Shown piece by piece: positions 11,559 through 24,700 of a DNA stretch of 64,000 nt. The stretch spans positions 25,767,362-25,831,361 of the forward strand of contig NC_060061.1 in assembly GCF_020283565.1 (NCBI RefSeq), read 5' to 3'. The translations under genes were made by a program, and so were the position numbers. The notes beneath the pieces are model-generated. The model was not told where the DNA came from. It saw only the letters and a list, made by a program, of their open reading frames with translations, and made no database searches. The first letter of the stretch is position 1, and the number at the start of each line of letters is the position of its first letter. Origin of the DNA: Trifolium pratense (lineage: Eukaryota; Streptophyta; Magnoliopsida; Fabales; Fabaceae).

Positions 11559-11705
11559 CTCCATCTGATCCTAATTATAAGAGAAGATTCACATTTTAGA
11601 TACATTGAAAATTTAATGTATCTAGTCAATATAATAGTCTAGATACATCAAACTTTAAATGTGTCTAAAAAGTGATTTCTTTCTTATAATTAGGACTAGA
11701 GGGAG
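11559..11705. mobile_element. Stowaway-type MITE
   Basis: Terminal inverted repeats CTCCATCTGATCCTAATTAT and its imperfect complement ending TAGGACTAGAGGGAG, 147 bp, flanked by TA on both sides (11557-11558 and 11706-11707). The centre contains ATGTATCTAGTC / TCTAGATACAT, so the element is near-palindromic. Tc1/mariner non-autonomous type. Confidence 0.75.
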
Positions 11706-11707
11706 TA

Positions 11708-12567
11708 CAAGAGATGCATTTATTATGTTTTTTATTCTCTCCATTCGGAAAATATCTTTATGGTGATTTATAAATTCAATCAAGTTATGGTAAAAAAAAA
11801 ACTTTTAAATCTGAGAGAAGGCTCCAACTCAACCAGAAAGAAAGGAGAAAGAGCTGAACCAACCGAAGCAGAGCTGGACAGGGAAAACTATCCACCTCTT
11901 CTATCTAGTCCAGCATAGGGAGGGTTCCACCCTCTACTCATATAAAGAGCAAAGAGATGACCCGGGGTCTTACTAGAGAATCAGATCCACAATGAGTTTT
12001 TGGCCTTATCCACAACTCCTCAATCAAGAAGGGCTTTTCAGAGAAAATTACATCATTGAGAGAAAACTCAAATAAAATCTATACACACACAATTTCACCA
12101 ACAAATTCATTTTATCATTTTTTTTTCTTATTTATAAAAATTATATTTTATAAATCCAATTAATTTTGAATTGAATTTTTTACAATTTATTCAACTTGGG
12201 TTACGTCTTTCACCAATTCGAGCTCATATCACTGAACAACGGTATTAATATTTTTCTATAGTTGGTTACTATTGGAGGACCATAACAATAACTACAACTA
12301 TCATACCTTAACAATTAAGATGAACACTCTGAAAAATATCTTATTTGAATATGAATTGATATTCTGTTAAGATGAATAATTCTAATATATAGTTACCAAA
12401 ATTAATGATTATTAATTTCTGAATTTATCAGAATTATTCATTCCAACAGATACTAATACATATCTAAGTAAGATGTATATCGAAGAATTCAGGAGTAATT
12501 ATTACATAGGACCAAACTAAGTGGTGACCCATTTTACATAGTGTGCTTCATGTACATGTGTTGTGTG
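11708..12567. other. Upstream region of the ABCG gene
   Basis: About 860 bp without a gene. AT-rich, with a GC-richer stretch at 11820-12060 that I could not assign. An inverted ATTCTGTTAAGATGAATAATTC / GAATTATTCATTCCAACAG similarity lies at 12360-12455. Confidence 0.4.
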
Positions 12568-12575
12568 TATATAAG
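12568..12575 (+). promoter_or_regulatory. TATA box of ABCG gene
   Basis: TATATAAG lies 113 bp before the ATG at 12681. Transcription would start near 12600, giving a 5' leader of about 80 nt, normal for plant genes. Confidence 0.6.
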
Positions 12576-12680
12576 CTAGCTAGGTACCTATTTTGGCTAC
12601 ACCAAGCAAAATGTTTTCTCTTTGATTCCAACCAATTAATTAAAAACCTTAAATTTTTTTGTGTTTGTTAGAGGAAATTA

Positions 12681-15600
12681 ATGGAGATAGAGCAAAACAT
12701 AGATAATGATGTTGGGAAGAATGAAATGATGAAAGGTGTTTCAAAAAGAGGGATGCATCTAGTGTGGGAAGATTTGAGTGTTGTAATTCCAAATTTTGGG
12801 AATGGACACACAAAGAGATTGCTTAACGGTTTGAATGGATATGCTGAACCAAACAGAATCATGGCTGTTATGGGTCCATCTGGCTCTGGAAAATCTACTC
12901 TTCTTGATGCTTTGGCAGGTTTCTTTCTTTTACTTCACTTCACTTCATCATCCTCATATCTCTATATTACAAATACTTTTACTTTACATAATACTTAAAT
13001 TTGTTGAGTTTCTGAGTCATACAAAATATTTATGCCTAAGGGTGACTCACACTATGAGTTTTTTTTTTCCAACCTATCAATTTTCTTGCGTGCCTTACAA
13101 AATTATCAAAATACCTCATGTCCACTACTTAAGTAGTAGATTTATCCGCTACTTAAGTAGTGAATGTTATAAAAAAATGAGAATTTAAAAAAAAAATCTA
13201 TTTTACACATCCACTACTTAAGCAGCGGAGAAATAAAATAGAAAATTAGTAGAGCCCGTGAGAAAGTAATAGGGTTGAAAAAAATGTCTCTCACACTATT
13301 ATATCCTTATTGCTTTGAGGGATTATGGGCTTCAAAATCAAACTATTTCGCTGAGTAAATGTATTTTTGTTTTCCTCTTTGGCTGAACAAAGGTACGCAA
13401 ATTCATGGGATAGAGTTTAAATTTCATGGGAAACATCACTGGTACCAATTATTAATAATAATTTTTTTAAAACAAAAAACAATGAAAAGCAACACGAAGG
13501 TGGAAATACTGCATGTTTGACTCTATGGTAAGGTTGTCAGAACCGGTGAGCTTACTGGATCAAGGTTCAATTGGTTGGACCAGAGTTTATATGTATGATG
13601 CTTGTCTAATATGGAGATATTACATTTGCAATACACTATTAGTCTCACATTGTTAGTTTCACAAAAATTTGAGAGGTAACTTTATTATAAATAAATTGTG
13701 TAAGGTGTTGTTGAAATGTACAGCAAAGCAAAATATTTACAAATGCTTGTGGGATCAAGTGTTCTCTCATTTAATAATGAGATGAATGCTTCCCAATGCA
13801 AGTGTTCATCGGTTTGACCCGGTTCTTCGCCGGTTCGACCGGTTTTTTACCGGTTCGTTGCTGCCCATTTTTAGGCCAAATCGAACTGCACACATGGCCG
13901 GTTCATGGTCCGATCGGCCGGTCCGGTCCACTTCTGACAACCTTGCTCTATGGTGAAAAAAATTAATTTTAAATGGATTGATTTTGTAAAACTATTTTAA
14001 TTAAAAATGAGTTAGATGTAAAACAGTTTATCTTTGATTACATTTATGGGAAATTTAATGGAATAATAAAATTTATGTGTAAAACTCATGTTTGGACTCA
14101 AAGGTTGTGTTTAATTTGCAAAACAATAAATATTAAACAGAACAATATGCATGATAGAATAAGATAGTATATGACAGGACAAAATTATATTGAAGAGAGA
14201 TAAAAAAAATATTTTATATTTAAAATTAAAATGAATATTTTCGTATTTTTTATAATTATACTGTGGATAAAAAATATTAAATGCACCCAAAAATGTGGAA
14301 ATTCTAACTTAAAGTTAGAATCATTTATAGAAACAAATTAATTCTACTCGAGAGCAATTAAACATATAAAAATCAATTTTTAAAGCTCCAAACTGGAACT
14401 AAAACATAGATCAAATATATATACTACATGATCTTTGCATTTTTTTTTTTGCGACACCTAATAAATCACATTAAAATTTTGATTAGTTCAATTGAATTAA
14501 TAGTAAATTTAAATCACGTTCAAAATTATATAATAGTGATTAATTAGTTAAGTTCTTACCAAAATCAAAGATTAATTAGTTAAGTTAACTACAACCACAT
14601 TCTTATTGTCAAAAAAAAAAAAAAAAACTACAATGTAATTATCCTAATTTTGTAGGTGTAAAAAAAGTTGTTTAATAACGTTTGAGAACTTTCCAAAAAG
14701 ATTAAGAGAGAACTGAGGACATACTTTCCAAAAAAAGTTGGTTCTTGATCTGTAAATGTGGAACTGAGGACATACTTATCTAAAAAGATTAAGAGAGATA
14801 GTCACAAATTTAGAAGAAGAAAGAAGGAGTGAATAAAGGGAAGGAGAAGATGTATCTTCCAAACAGAGCCTATGGATTTCACATGGTAAAAAATGAATTA
14901 GAAGAAAACTCATAACTTATAAGATTGAAATATATAAAGTACGTGCTAAATTTGTCCGTATAACTATAAGGTTGAAATGTTTAATGTTGTAGACTTATGG
15001 ATTGTCGTCATTTTCAAAGGTTAAAATGGTGAGCACATGAAACCATTAAATTGCAACTACATTATTCTTCAATTATTTTATTTTTTTCTTCAAAGAGTGG
15101 AGCAAAATCTCGGTACTTTTTAAGATAAATTTAAAATAGCCAAAATTAGCCGAGTATTATCTCTAATATAGAGAGCGACATATATCTCTGTTTATTTATT
15201 TCAAGCTAGGAATAAATGAAAAGAATTTGTGCCTTCATAAACATTTATACCAAACTATTATAAAATAAAAAAACATTTATACCAAACCCAACAAACAAGA
15301 CCCACTCACTCTACTGTGGGTGTCGTGTTGGGTCTCGATGGGTTAGGAAGATTGGAAGTCCTCTTGTTGTTTTGTCCTACATGTGGTTGATTCTTGTCTT
15401 TCTCTTCCTGAGTGCCTTTGAGGGGTTCTAGTTTGTTTGATTATTGTAAAATATACTTCTTGTACTTCTCTTTGTTTTTTGAACATTCTCTTTATACTTT
15501 TTTTTTGTTTTTTATATTAATACATAATATATTTACCATTAAAAAAAAAAAACTCTCCTCGGCCATTAATGTTAGAAAAATACTAACATGCATCATTGCC

Positions 15601-18600
15601 CTAAACAAATTGTGCATTCAAACTTTTATATTAACTACCTTAGTAACTACCTTAACATGTGCCAAATAGCGCATATTAGTGTATCCTTATTTTCATCTAT
15701 AAATTAGTGGAGTGTTCAAGATTTTGTCTTAATTTTACTGTTCATAAAAAAAAAATGAGTTCGAAATTTGTTTGATAGGTAAATAAAGTCTAACTAAAGA
15801 TTATTACAATTAAGATTTATATTCTTTTAAATGATTCATCTTTAATAAAAGTTCATCAACCAACTTAAATTCAATATTCGACTAACTTCTTTGTCATATA
15901 TGGACTTAAGTTACAAAAAATAAATAAATCATTGTGCTTAGGATTAGGACAATATATGAAAAATCATTTTAGTGTTGTCCAAAAGGAGCAAAGTGCTTGT
16001 AATTAAATATGTTTGAATGTGTGATATAAAAGAAATTGGTAGGTAGAGATTGCTCAATAATATGAAATCTTGGATCATAAAACCTTGCTATAAACATTTG
16101 GGTAGTCAACAAATTGAATTTGTTAACTAAATTAGTTGATAATATATTATTGAGATTTCATATGAACAAATTACCAATATTATGGATTTTAATTTCAACA
16201 TTAGATATATAATTTGGATTTCTTGCATTGCAGGTAGACTCTCTGGAAATGTTATCATGTCTGGAAAAGTGCTTTTAAATGGAAAGAAAAGACGATTAGA
16301 CTATGGGGGTGTAGTAAGTAATTAACTAACATCATATATACATTTATCCACTTTTACCGATCTATTTTTTAATTACTCTTTATTACTCTATTTCAAAATA
16401 AGTGTCACTTTTTTTTTCTTCTAATTTCACACCTCTAAATTAATATCGACTGCACCACTTTCAAATTATTATATTCTACTATGCTCCCTCTATAACATTT
16501 TCTAAGTTGTATAATTAATGTATCTGAATTTCAGATATATTAATTATACAATGAATCTAAAAATGTGAAATTTACTTATAAAATATCACGGAAAGTGTAA
16601 GTTTATAATGTAACAATGTCCTATAATAATTTTTATTTATTTATATCATGAAACACTATATAGGCTTATGTAACACAAGAAGACATATTGTTGGGAACAC
16701 TGACAGTTAAAGAGACAATATCATATTCAGCAAATTTAAGGCTTCCATCTAGCATGACAAAAGAAGAGGTAAATGACATTGTAGAGGGAACAATTATGGA
16801 AATGGGTCTTCAAGATTGTGCGAATAGACTTATAGGAAATTGGCACTTAAGAGGTATAAGTGGTGGAGAAAAGAAAAGATTAAGCATAGCACTTGAAATC
16901 TTAACAAGACCTTCTCTTTTGTTCCTTGATGAACCTACAAGTGGTTTGGATAGTGCCTCAGCATATTTTGTTGCTCAAACTTTGAGAAACATAGCTCATG
17001 ATGGAAAAACTGTTATTTCTTCTATTCACCAACCAAGTAGTGAGGTTTTTGCATTATTTGACGATCTCTTTCTACTTTCTGGAGGACAAATAATTTACTT
17101 TGGACCAGCTGATAAAGCAGTTGAGGTACATTTAAATATATATATATTAGTACTATTAATTCATTATTCATTATACACTTCCAACTATTTTACTAATAAA
17201 TAAAGATAACATGTACAGAAAAAATATTAAATGTCCTGTTGATATTCTAAAGTGACAAATAATATTTGACTATTAACATTTTAAACGTGACACGATATAT
17301 GAAATATTCATTTATTTATTTATGTGTTAATGTTATACATTCAGGGATGATGCATTCCATACTCTAGATTTGGGATTTGAATAATATGATCATGTGGGAA
17401 TTTCACATGGGGGGGGTGTGTGTCAAGTGCCTAGATCATTTCTCTTCCGACCCCCTCATTTCTTTTCTACTTCCTGCCTTTTCATTTTTATTATTGGGGG
17501 TACTGCGGTTTATACAAACCGAAGGAATTTGACATGCTGATAAATTTCGGTAACCACTTACCAAAATCTGGGACATTTTGGTTCGCAGTACCGAAATAAT
17601 TATTTCGGTAAACTTCTACCGAAAATGACCTAATTCCAACAACCCAATGAAATTTTCGATAACAACGTACCAAAATCTAGGATATTTCGGTTCGCAGGTA
17701 CCGAACAAGCTGACATTCGGTTTCTGTGTACCGAAAATGCTAATGTTCGGTTCGCAGTTACCGAAATGGTCTAATATTTGACTTCGGTGAATATAAACCG
17801 AAGTTTTTTGGCAAAAAGTTTTCAAACCGCAAGGGGCAAAATGAAATTTTTAGAGGTATAAAAGAAATATGGGGTCGGGAGAGAAATGATCTTAAAATTA
17901 ATTAATTTGTGAACCCCATTTTTTTGACAAAAATTTGTGAGCCCCATTTAAAACACATGCTAGTGGGTTTTAATAGATAGACATATACCCCTCATGTGAA
18001 ATTCTATACATGCAGATACATAAAATACGTATAATGATGATGTTGATGAATGACTTGATCACTTCATACAACCAGTAAACACTAGTATCTAGATTGCATG
18101 AAATTAAATTTTAACAAAAGTTAATTGAAGATTAAATTTTCAAAAATTGCTCTAGTTTTTTTCCACATGTAGACGTAGTGACAAACACCACCTAAAATTT
18201 AGACACACAATCGTAAGGTTTCAAATTCAATCATGAGTAAAGAAGATATTAAGTCTAACAATATCGTCATTGTGAGTTGAGTTAGATCACCGCTATAGTT
18301 TTATATATACAAATTGTTGTTTTTCTTCTATAATAACAAAACATTGTATTTGGCATGTTATGCAGTTCTTTGGCAAAGCAGGATTTCCATGTCCAAGTAG
18401 AAGAAACCCTTCTGATCATTTCCTCCGTTGTATTAATTCAGACTTCGACACTGTCACAACTACTATGGCCTCCCGGAGTACACATGTACGTAACAGTTTC
18501 TTTTATTTACTCACTAATGTTAGGAATCAAAATGAGTTTGACAAAATCACGGTGACACTATAATTTTGTTGAAACTCTAAAGTGTAACTTTTGTCAAAAT

Positions 18601-20796
18601 TACGATAGCTGACAACAATACTGTCAAACTCACGATGATTCCAAACAAGCACTTCATCATTGTCATTATCACCTATAATGATATTTGAATTTCAAAACTC
18701 AGTTACGTTTAAGATCATTCAAATTTCAAAATAAAATCAGAACATACCTATAATACTTGTCCCTTAACAACATCATTTCCTTTCAAATCTGTTTGTCTTT
18801 CACTACCTCTGACTCTATTAATTTAATTCCTTTTAATGCAGGAACCAAAAACACTAGCACCATCAATAATGAACTTACCAACAGCAGCAATCAAAGCAAT
18901 ACTCATCGAGAAATACCGTTGGTCAGAATATGCAATTTGTGCAAGAGCAAGAATCAAAGAAATCTCAAACTTTGTAAGTATCCCTTAACTTACTCAGAGG
19001 ATGTTGTAATGTAGTTTACTCTTAGAGCTAGCCATTTAGGCATTCTCGAAAAGAATGAACATTTTATATGAAAATATAAAGCGATGAAATCATTTTAATT
19101 ACAGGAAGGACATGATTATGAAAGTAAAATCAAGAGCCAAGCAAAATGGTGGAAGCAATTATCAACTTTGACACATAGATCTTTTGTGAACATGTCTAGA
19201 GATATAGGGTACTATTGGATAAGGTTAACAATCTATGTCACCTTATCTTTGTCTGTCGGAACAATCTTTTTTGACGTTGGATCAAGTTATAGATCAATTT
19301 TCGCAAGAGGAGCTTGTGGCGCCTTTATATCAGGTTTCATGACATTCATGTCCATAGGAGGCTTCCCATCATTCATAGAAGAAATGAAGGTATCAAATCA
19401 AATGTTGTGCTGAGCACTGATGTAGTTGTTTCTAACACTTAATGACGAAATTAAAGACATTTTTTTCTGTTTCTAATTTTCTTCTGTAATTTTTCTGATA
19501 GTATTCGGATTTTCATTACACTTATGCAGGTCTTCTACAAAGAAAGGCTCAATGGATATTATGGAATTGCAGTCTACATTCTGTCAAATTTTCTCTCTTC
19601 ATTTCCTTTTGTAGCAGTAATGTCATTTGCTACCGGGACTATAACATATTATATGGTTAAATTTCGCCCCGGGTTTTCACATCTTCTGTATATCTGTTTG
19701 GATCTTTTGGGCTGTATCGCGGTTGTGGAGACCTCAATGATGATTATAGCTGCATTGGTTCCCAACTTTCTTATGGGATTGATAATTGGAGCAGGATATA
19801 TTGTGAGTATACCATAAACCTAGATATTTTTCATTAGCTATTCAAGATCATTAGTTAATTATGGCTGCTAATTGAAAGATATATGCATGCAGGGTCTTAT
19901 GATGATGACTGCTGGCTATTTTCGGCAGATCTACGATCTTCCTAAATTCTTCTGGCGTTACCCTATTTCATACATCAATTACGGCGCATGGGGATTGCAG
20001 GTAAATTCAGGAGTATCAACATTCTCAAACATGTACAATATAAGAAAAGAAAATCTAAAGCACATGATCAAAACGACATCAAATGATAACCAGTGTTGTC
20101 AATCGTGGATTACAAAAAATAGCAGTTTGTTCAAATTTCGCTACGTTACAGTGCTATTTGTTCTAAACAGCTTATAGTGGAACAATAGCTAGCAATTTAT
20201 TAAAACTCACCTATGCTATAAGCCTATAACTACTATTAGACAACACTTATGAGTCGATGACAACCAAAGGTATCACATTGCGAACACTTCAATTAAGAAC
20301 TTATTTAACAAGTATTTATGATATACAGTAACATATAAGTGTTTATGCAAAAATAGTATCTAATATTTCTATAAACTCTTCTAAACACTAAACACTTACA
20401 TAGTTGCATGTTAATTTCAATTGCGTGTTTTTGATACAGGGAGCATTCAAGAATGACTTGATAGGAATGGAGTTTGATCCTATGATACCTGGTGGTCCAA
20501 AACTTAAAGGAGAAATAATCCTCACAACAATGCTTGGAATGAAAGTTGATTATTCAAAATGGTGGGATCTAGCTATGGTCATCTTCATCCTCATGTTGCT
20601 TAGAGTTATTTTCTTTTTCATTCTAAAATTTAAGGAGAGAGCTGTACCTTTTCTTCACAGTATTTACACAAAGCAAACACTGGAACGTATCAAGAAGCGG
20701 CCTTCGTTCAGGAAAACACCATCATTCGCTTCAAAGAGACACCAACCACTGCATCCATTGTCTTCTCAAGAGGGTCTCAACTCTCCAAGTTATTAG
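12681..20796 (+). CDS. ABC transporter G family half-transporter (ABCG11/12/15 group)
   Basis: Exports a hydrophobic substrate, by family probably cuticular lipid or a related surface compound, across the plasma membrane as a homo- or heterodimer; the substrate is inference. Exons: 12681-12918, 16234-16313, 16664-17125, 18366-18485, 18842-18973, 19105-19389, 19530-19802, 19893-20000, 20440-20796. All junctions are GT-AG and in phase, giving 684 residues, normal for an ABCG half-size protein. The nucleotide-binding domain comes first: Walker A GPSGSGKS (65-72), signature ISGGEKKR (171-178), Walker B LLFLDEP (191-197) and the H-loop histidine at 228. The linker has [15 protein letters not shown], typical of this subgroup. 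An ABC-2 membrane domain with about six segments occupies exons 6-9. The basic tail ends in [14 protein letters not shown]. Intron 1 is 3.3 kb and holds a hAT-type MITE. I see no break. Confidence 0.93.
13529..13945. mobile_element. hAT-type MITE in ABCG intron 1
   Basis: Ends TAAGGTTGTCAGAACCGG and CTTCTGACAACCTTG are inverted copies. A perfect 8-bp direct repeat CTCTATGG flanks it (13521-13528 and 13946-13953), the duplication length of hAT elements. The inner part is rich in GGTTCGACCGGTT motifs. It shares its terminal repeat and motif style with the 886-bp element at 51014-51899. No coding capacity in 417 bp. Confidence 0.8.
15340..15552 (+). mobile_element. Possible L1 LINE 3' tail fragment
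   Basis: The stretch ends in TTTTATATTAATACATAATA and a poly-A run (15540-15552), preceded by TTGTTTGATTATTGTAAAAT. This matches the style of plant L1 3' ends in the sense orientation. No coding part survives, so assignment rests on the tail alone. Confidence 0.4.
16484..16598. mobile_element. Degenerate Stowaway-like MITE in ABCG intron 2
   Basis: Starts CTCCCTCTATAACATTTTCT and ends near ATATCACGGAAAGTGTA. The core AATGTATCTGAATTTCAGAT folds back. The right terminus is diverged, so the boundary is approximate. Confidence 0.45.
17433..17892. mobile_element. Inverted-repeat element in ABCG intron 3
   Basis: Outer ends AGATCATTTCTCTTCCGACC and GGTCGGGAGAGAAATGATCT are inverted copies. Inside (17505-17805) lie about ten interleaved TTCGGT / ACCGAA motifs with GTACCGAA and GGTTCGCAG spacers, giving many small hairpins. 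I could not define a target duplication. It looks like a non-autonomous DNA transposon of unassigned superfamily. Confidence 0.6.
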
Positions 20797-20857
20797 AATT
20801 CCATTGTTTCCTGATACAAATACACAAGATTCACACACCATATATACCTCAATACCA

Positions 20858-20968
<111 letters not shown>

Positions 20969-21743
20969 TACTTTTATTATATATTTGGAAATACTGTTTT
21001 TGTTTTATTATATATATTATTATAGTTTGTATGAATAAATTATAAGAAACAGGATAATTAATGCTGTTTTTACTTACAGTTCATAAGAATAAGGGTGTGA
21101 TTTTCCTAAATCTTAACAACACTATATATGTCATCCACTCCATCCATGCTAAGAAGGGAAAACACTAATGAAAATTTTAAGAACATATTTATTGTTTTTA
21201 ACTTTTTACTATTTTTCATATACATTTTTCTTTAAATCTAATTATTAATAAAAAGTAATACACTTTTTCAAACTATTCATGTCATTAATTTTTTTGCATA
21301 TTTTTCCAATAGCAACCACAGTGTTCCTGTTATTATGCATCTAACAGTCACCACCTTGCAATTTTTATATCAAGGCAACTGTTGCATTCCCCTGATCCTA
21401 CTAATTATACCATATGAACTAGCTTGATAATTTTTTTGTGAAGTTGTCAAACAAATGATTCATGCATTTGTAACTTTCATACAATGGATGGCAAAAATAT
21501 CCAGAAGATCAATGCCAAAGAAACTACAAAATATCTGACTAGACCCTTGAAAATTATAAGAGTTATCCATGGATTTTAAGAGTATTAAGAATTCACTCCT
21601 TCATAAGTTTACACAACTAACCTAGTCATCTGTGAATCAATTTAATATTTAATATATCAACTAAAATTGCAGCAAAATGTGAATGAACCCATCCATCTGT
21701 GCAGCAAATATATTAGGCAAAAAAACTGTAGCCCATATTACTT
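20969..21743. other. Intergenic space between convergent ABCG and TRAUCO genes
   Basis: About 775 bp, AT-rich, no gene recognised. It presumably holds the 3' untranslated regions of both genes, which converge here. Confidence 0.6.
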
Positions 21744-24700
21744 CTACGATTTCATCTCTTCCGACTCTTCATTTGATTGCTTCTCTTCCAAATCTTCATT
21801 TGGTTTCTTCTCATTCGGCTCTTCATTTGGTTTCTTCTCATTCAGCTCTTCATTTGGTTTCTTTTCAATTGGCTCTTCATTTGGTTTCTTCTCATTCAGC
21901 TCTTCATTTGGTTTTTTCTCATTCGGCTCTTCATTTGGTTTATTCTCATTCGACTCTCCATTTGATTTCTTCTCATTTGATTCAACATTTGATTTCTTCT
22001 CATTCAACTCTCCATTTGATTTTTTCTCATTCAATTCTCCATTTGATTTATTCGCATTCAACTCCCCATTTTCAACTCGATTGTCAAAACCATGATGAGG
22101 AACTTCAATCATTGGCTTGGGAATTGGCCGTTCATTGAAATCCTGAGGAAAACAATCAAAGTCTGGACCAAAGTTGAACTTTACTGTGCAGTTTGGTGCA
22201 TTAGGAAGAGTATACATTGAAGCAGCAGGATAGTAACGACCACCAAAGAGGTCCTTGAAAGCCACACCTTGGCATACACCGTTTTTAAAGAAAGACATTT
22301 CACTTCCTGCACAAAGAGTTGAATATTTGAAACCAAGTGAATTTTCATTTCAGTCAAAATACAACCTACATCAAAGGAAATTCAACAGTTGTCCTATAAG
22401 CAAGGGATATAGCTGTTCAATGGCCGTAATTGTATGTCTATAAGCAAGTGAGTAGCATTTCAATTGAAAAGGTTTGGAGTTTTCAGAGGGATTATGAAAA
22501 TAGTTAATTTTATGTCTCTATAAATTGTTTTCAGCTTATTCTCACAAGCTTTTCAAAACAAGTTAAGTCACTTAAGGAAGCAGTTCATATACAGTTCATG
22601 CAGAATTTTCTCTTGTTTATTTTTCAATTATAGAAACATGTACATACATAAGCAATTGAATGACTAAGCTAAGCGCTTAATTAAGTTGTGTACCTAAAAG
22701 CACCCTATATATATATATGACTAATAATGGGCTCTGACAATTTCCCATGCTATTGAGGCTCCCATCCCAAGTAATTAATGACAATCACCCCCTAATTTCC
22801 AATTAGTGAATATTCGGATATTCAGATTAAGGAATTCAAATTGCTATGTACCCTAAGACTAAGACAGAAATGTGTCAGCAGCATTGTATTTAGTGGGTTT
22901 ATTGTCTGACAACTCTAACCACCAGGCAAAAATTATTTGGAGGCTTAGATATCTCACTTATCAAAAAATGTCATACACGCAACTAGGCCGATCAATATAC
23001 TTAGAGCATTGATCAATGAAATAACACAGCATTCAGTAACTTCAAAATATTATCATTTTTGTGTCAAAAAAAAAAAATAGTATCATTTTAAAAACTATTG
23101 AAAAACGAAAAAAGAGTTCTCAAATGACATCCTCAGCAGAACCATGGATCTGGCGTCTACTTGAACGGATGTGCGGGATACATATGAGAATTTCTTCATC
23201 TTCCAATTGTGCCCTCACCCCCAATACGATTGACCAGTTTTAGATGGTGTTTTCATAATTCTACCCAGTTTTGCTAAATAGCTTTTGAACAAAAAAAGAA
23301 AACCTTGTGGCCACACTATCTCATCTCTTGCAAGTTTCTAGGATGCAGGGGGTTGAATCTTTTTGACACAGTCTCTCATCTTTTGTCTCAAGTCTTGTTT
23401 ATGTCTTTCTGTTCTCTCTATCTCTCCTGTTTTCTCTCTGGATAATGTAATCTCTGTTTTATCAAATTTCAGACATTGTTTCTGGGTGCAAAAACAAGTT
23501 TTTATTATGTTTATTGTTCTTCATATAAGTTGTAAACATCTTTTTATTTGTGTTCTGCATTCATTGTGGATTTTTCGTCTGATAGAACTTCAGAATATTC
23601 AGTCTCTACAAGGCCAAGATACATAATATGATGTAGGCACGAGATATGATGGTATAGGGGAAACCTTGAAAAAACAAGAGACGGCACATCCTAGATTCAT
23701 TAAATATTAGGAAAGCAACTCAGCAGATTCTCTGTCAAGAAAGGAACTTGGGACAGCGAAATAAGAACACAGTAACTCAGATAAAAAACATAAACCAGCA
23801 AATGTGCAAGACAATAGAGCATGAAAGGAACTTAGGACTTGTTGCAATGAGAACACACGGAAATTCGGCAAGAAGTATGTACAAACCAGAGAAAAAATGG
23901 CCCAGCAGATGCATGCAATTGTTGGTGAAGAGTAGGTCTACTTTGTTATGTGATTTGTGGGTGGGAGGGGAATATATGAGGGATAAAATTACCTAAGGTA
24001 CTACAGACACTATTCAATCGGCCCTCTCATAAAAAACGGTCACTTTTCATCAGCAGTCAATATATACAATAAAGCAGTTACAAAATACACCTTTTTGTAT
24101 ATTTTCAGTGTAGAACAGGACAAGCTGAATTCAAGGAACAGAACATAAGTTTTGTCCATACATGAATTGTGTCTGGGTCATAGCCATATCCTTAATTGGT
24201 GAGTCTATCGGGAAATATTTTCAGTAAAAAACATTAAAAAGTAACTGGTATTATTTCGAGATGAGTACAGAATGTTTGCTCGAACAAGTGTTGGTGGTGT
24301 TGGTTTAGATACGTGTCAGTGACACATCGACATGTTCCCCATTATTTTTTAAGTATATGGAGTTCAACTTCAAAGGGTTTCACCAACCTTAGAGTTTAGA
24401 TGTATGTACACAAGGTATTCCATAACCAAGTTCACTATCAAGGAGCTAAAAACTGTCAGTTTCTCAATCCAAGCCTTCACCCTCCCCACCCCTAAAATAA
24501 CGAACAATCAATTTGGCCCTCAGATAATAAACTAGCAAAAACAAAATATCAGTATCTAACATCTAGCCTTCTACACTCTACTCTAAAGTTAAATAATACT
24601 AATCACAAGGTAACAAATCAATCAATCAAACATAACCTATATCCATAGTATTAAAAATTCTAACAATCAAGATATAAAGCAGCAAAGCAAAAGCATAGAA

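Larger units (their letters stand above)
12919..16233 (+). other. Intron 1 of ABCG gene (3.3 kb, repeat-rich)
   Basis: Donor GGCAG|GTTTCT and acceptor TTGCAG|GTAGAC. It contains CCACTACTTAAGTAGT-type short inverted repeats at 13115-13225, a hAT-type MITE (13529-13945), A-runs near 14612, and an L1-like 3' tail (about 15340-15552). No coding sequence recognised. Confidence 0.7.

Noticed and set aside
21765..22072. Regular short repeats reminiscent of a CRISPR array
   Set aside because: Units are contiguous without unique spacers, lie in a eukaryotic coding exon and keep reading frame.
21667..22138. Two overlapping plus-strand ORFs of 142 and 151 codons with periodic Phe/Ser or His/Leu/Val repeats
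   Set aside because: They are antisense to the TRAUCO 27-bp repeats. A 27-bp period with no stop in the unit keeps every frame open; there is no independent gene signal.
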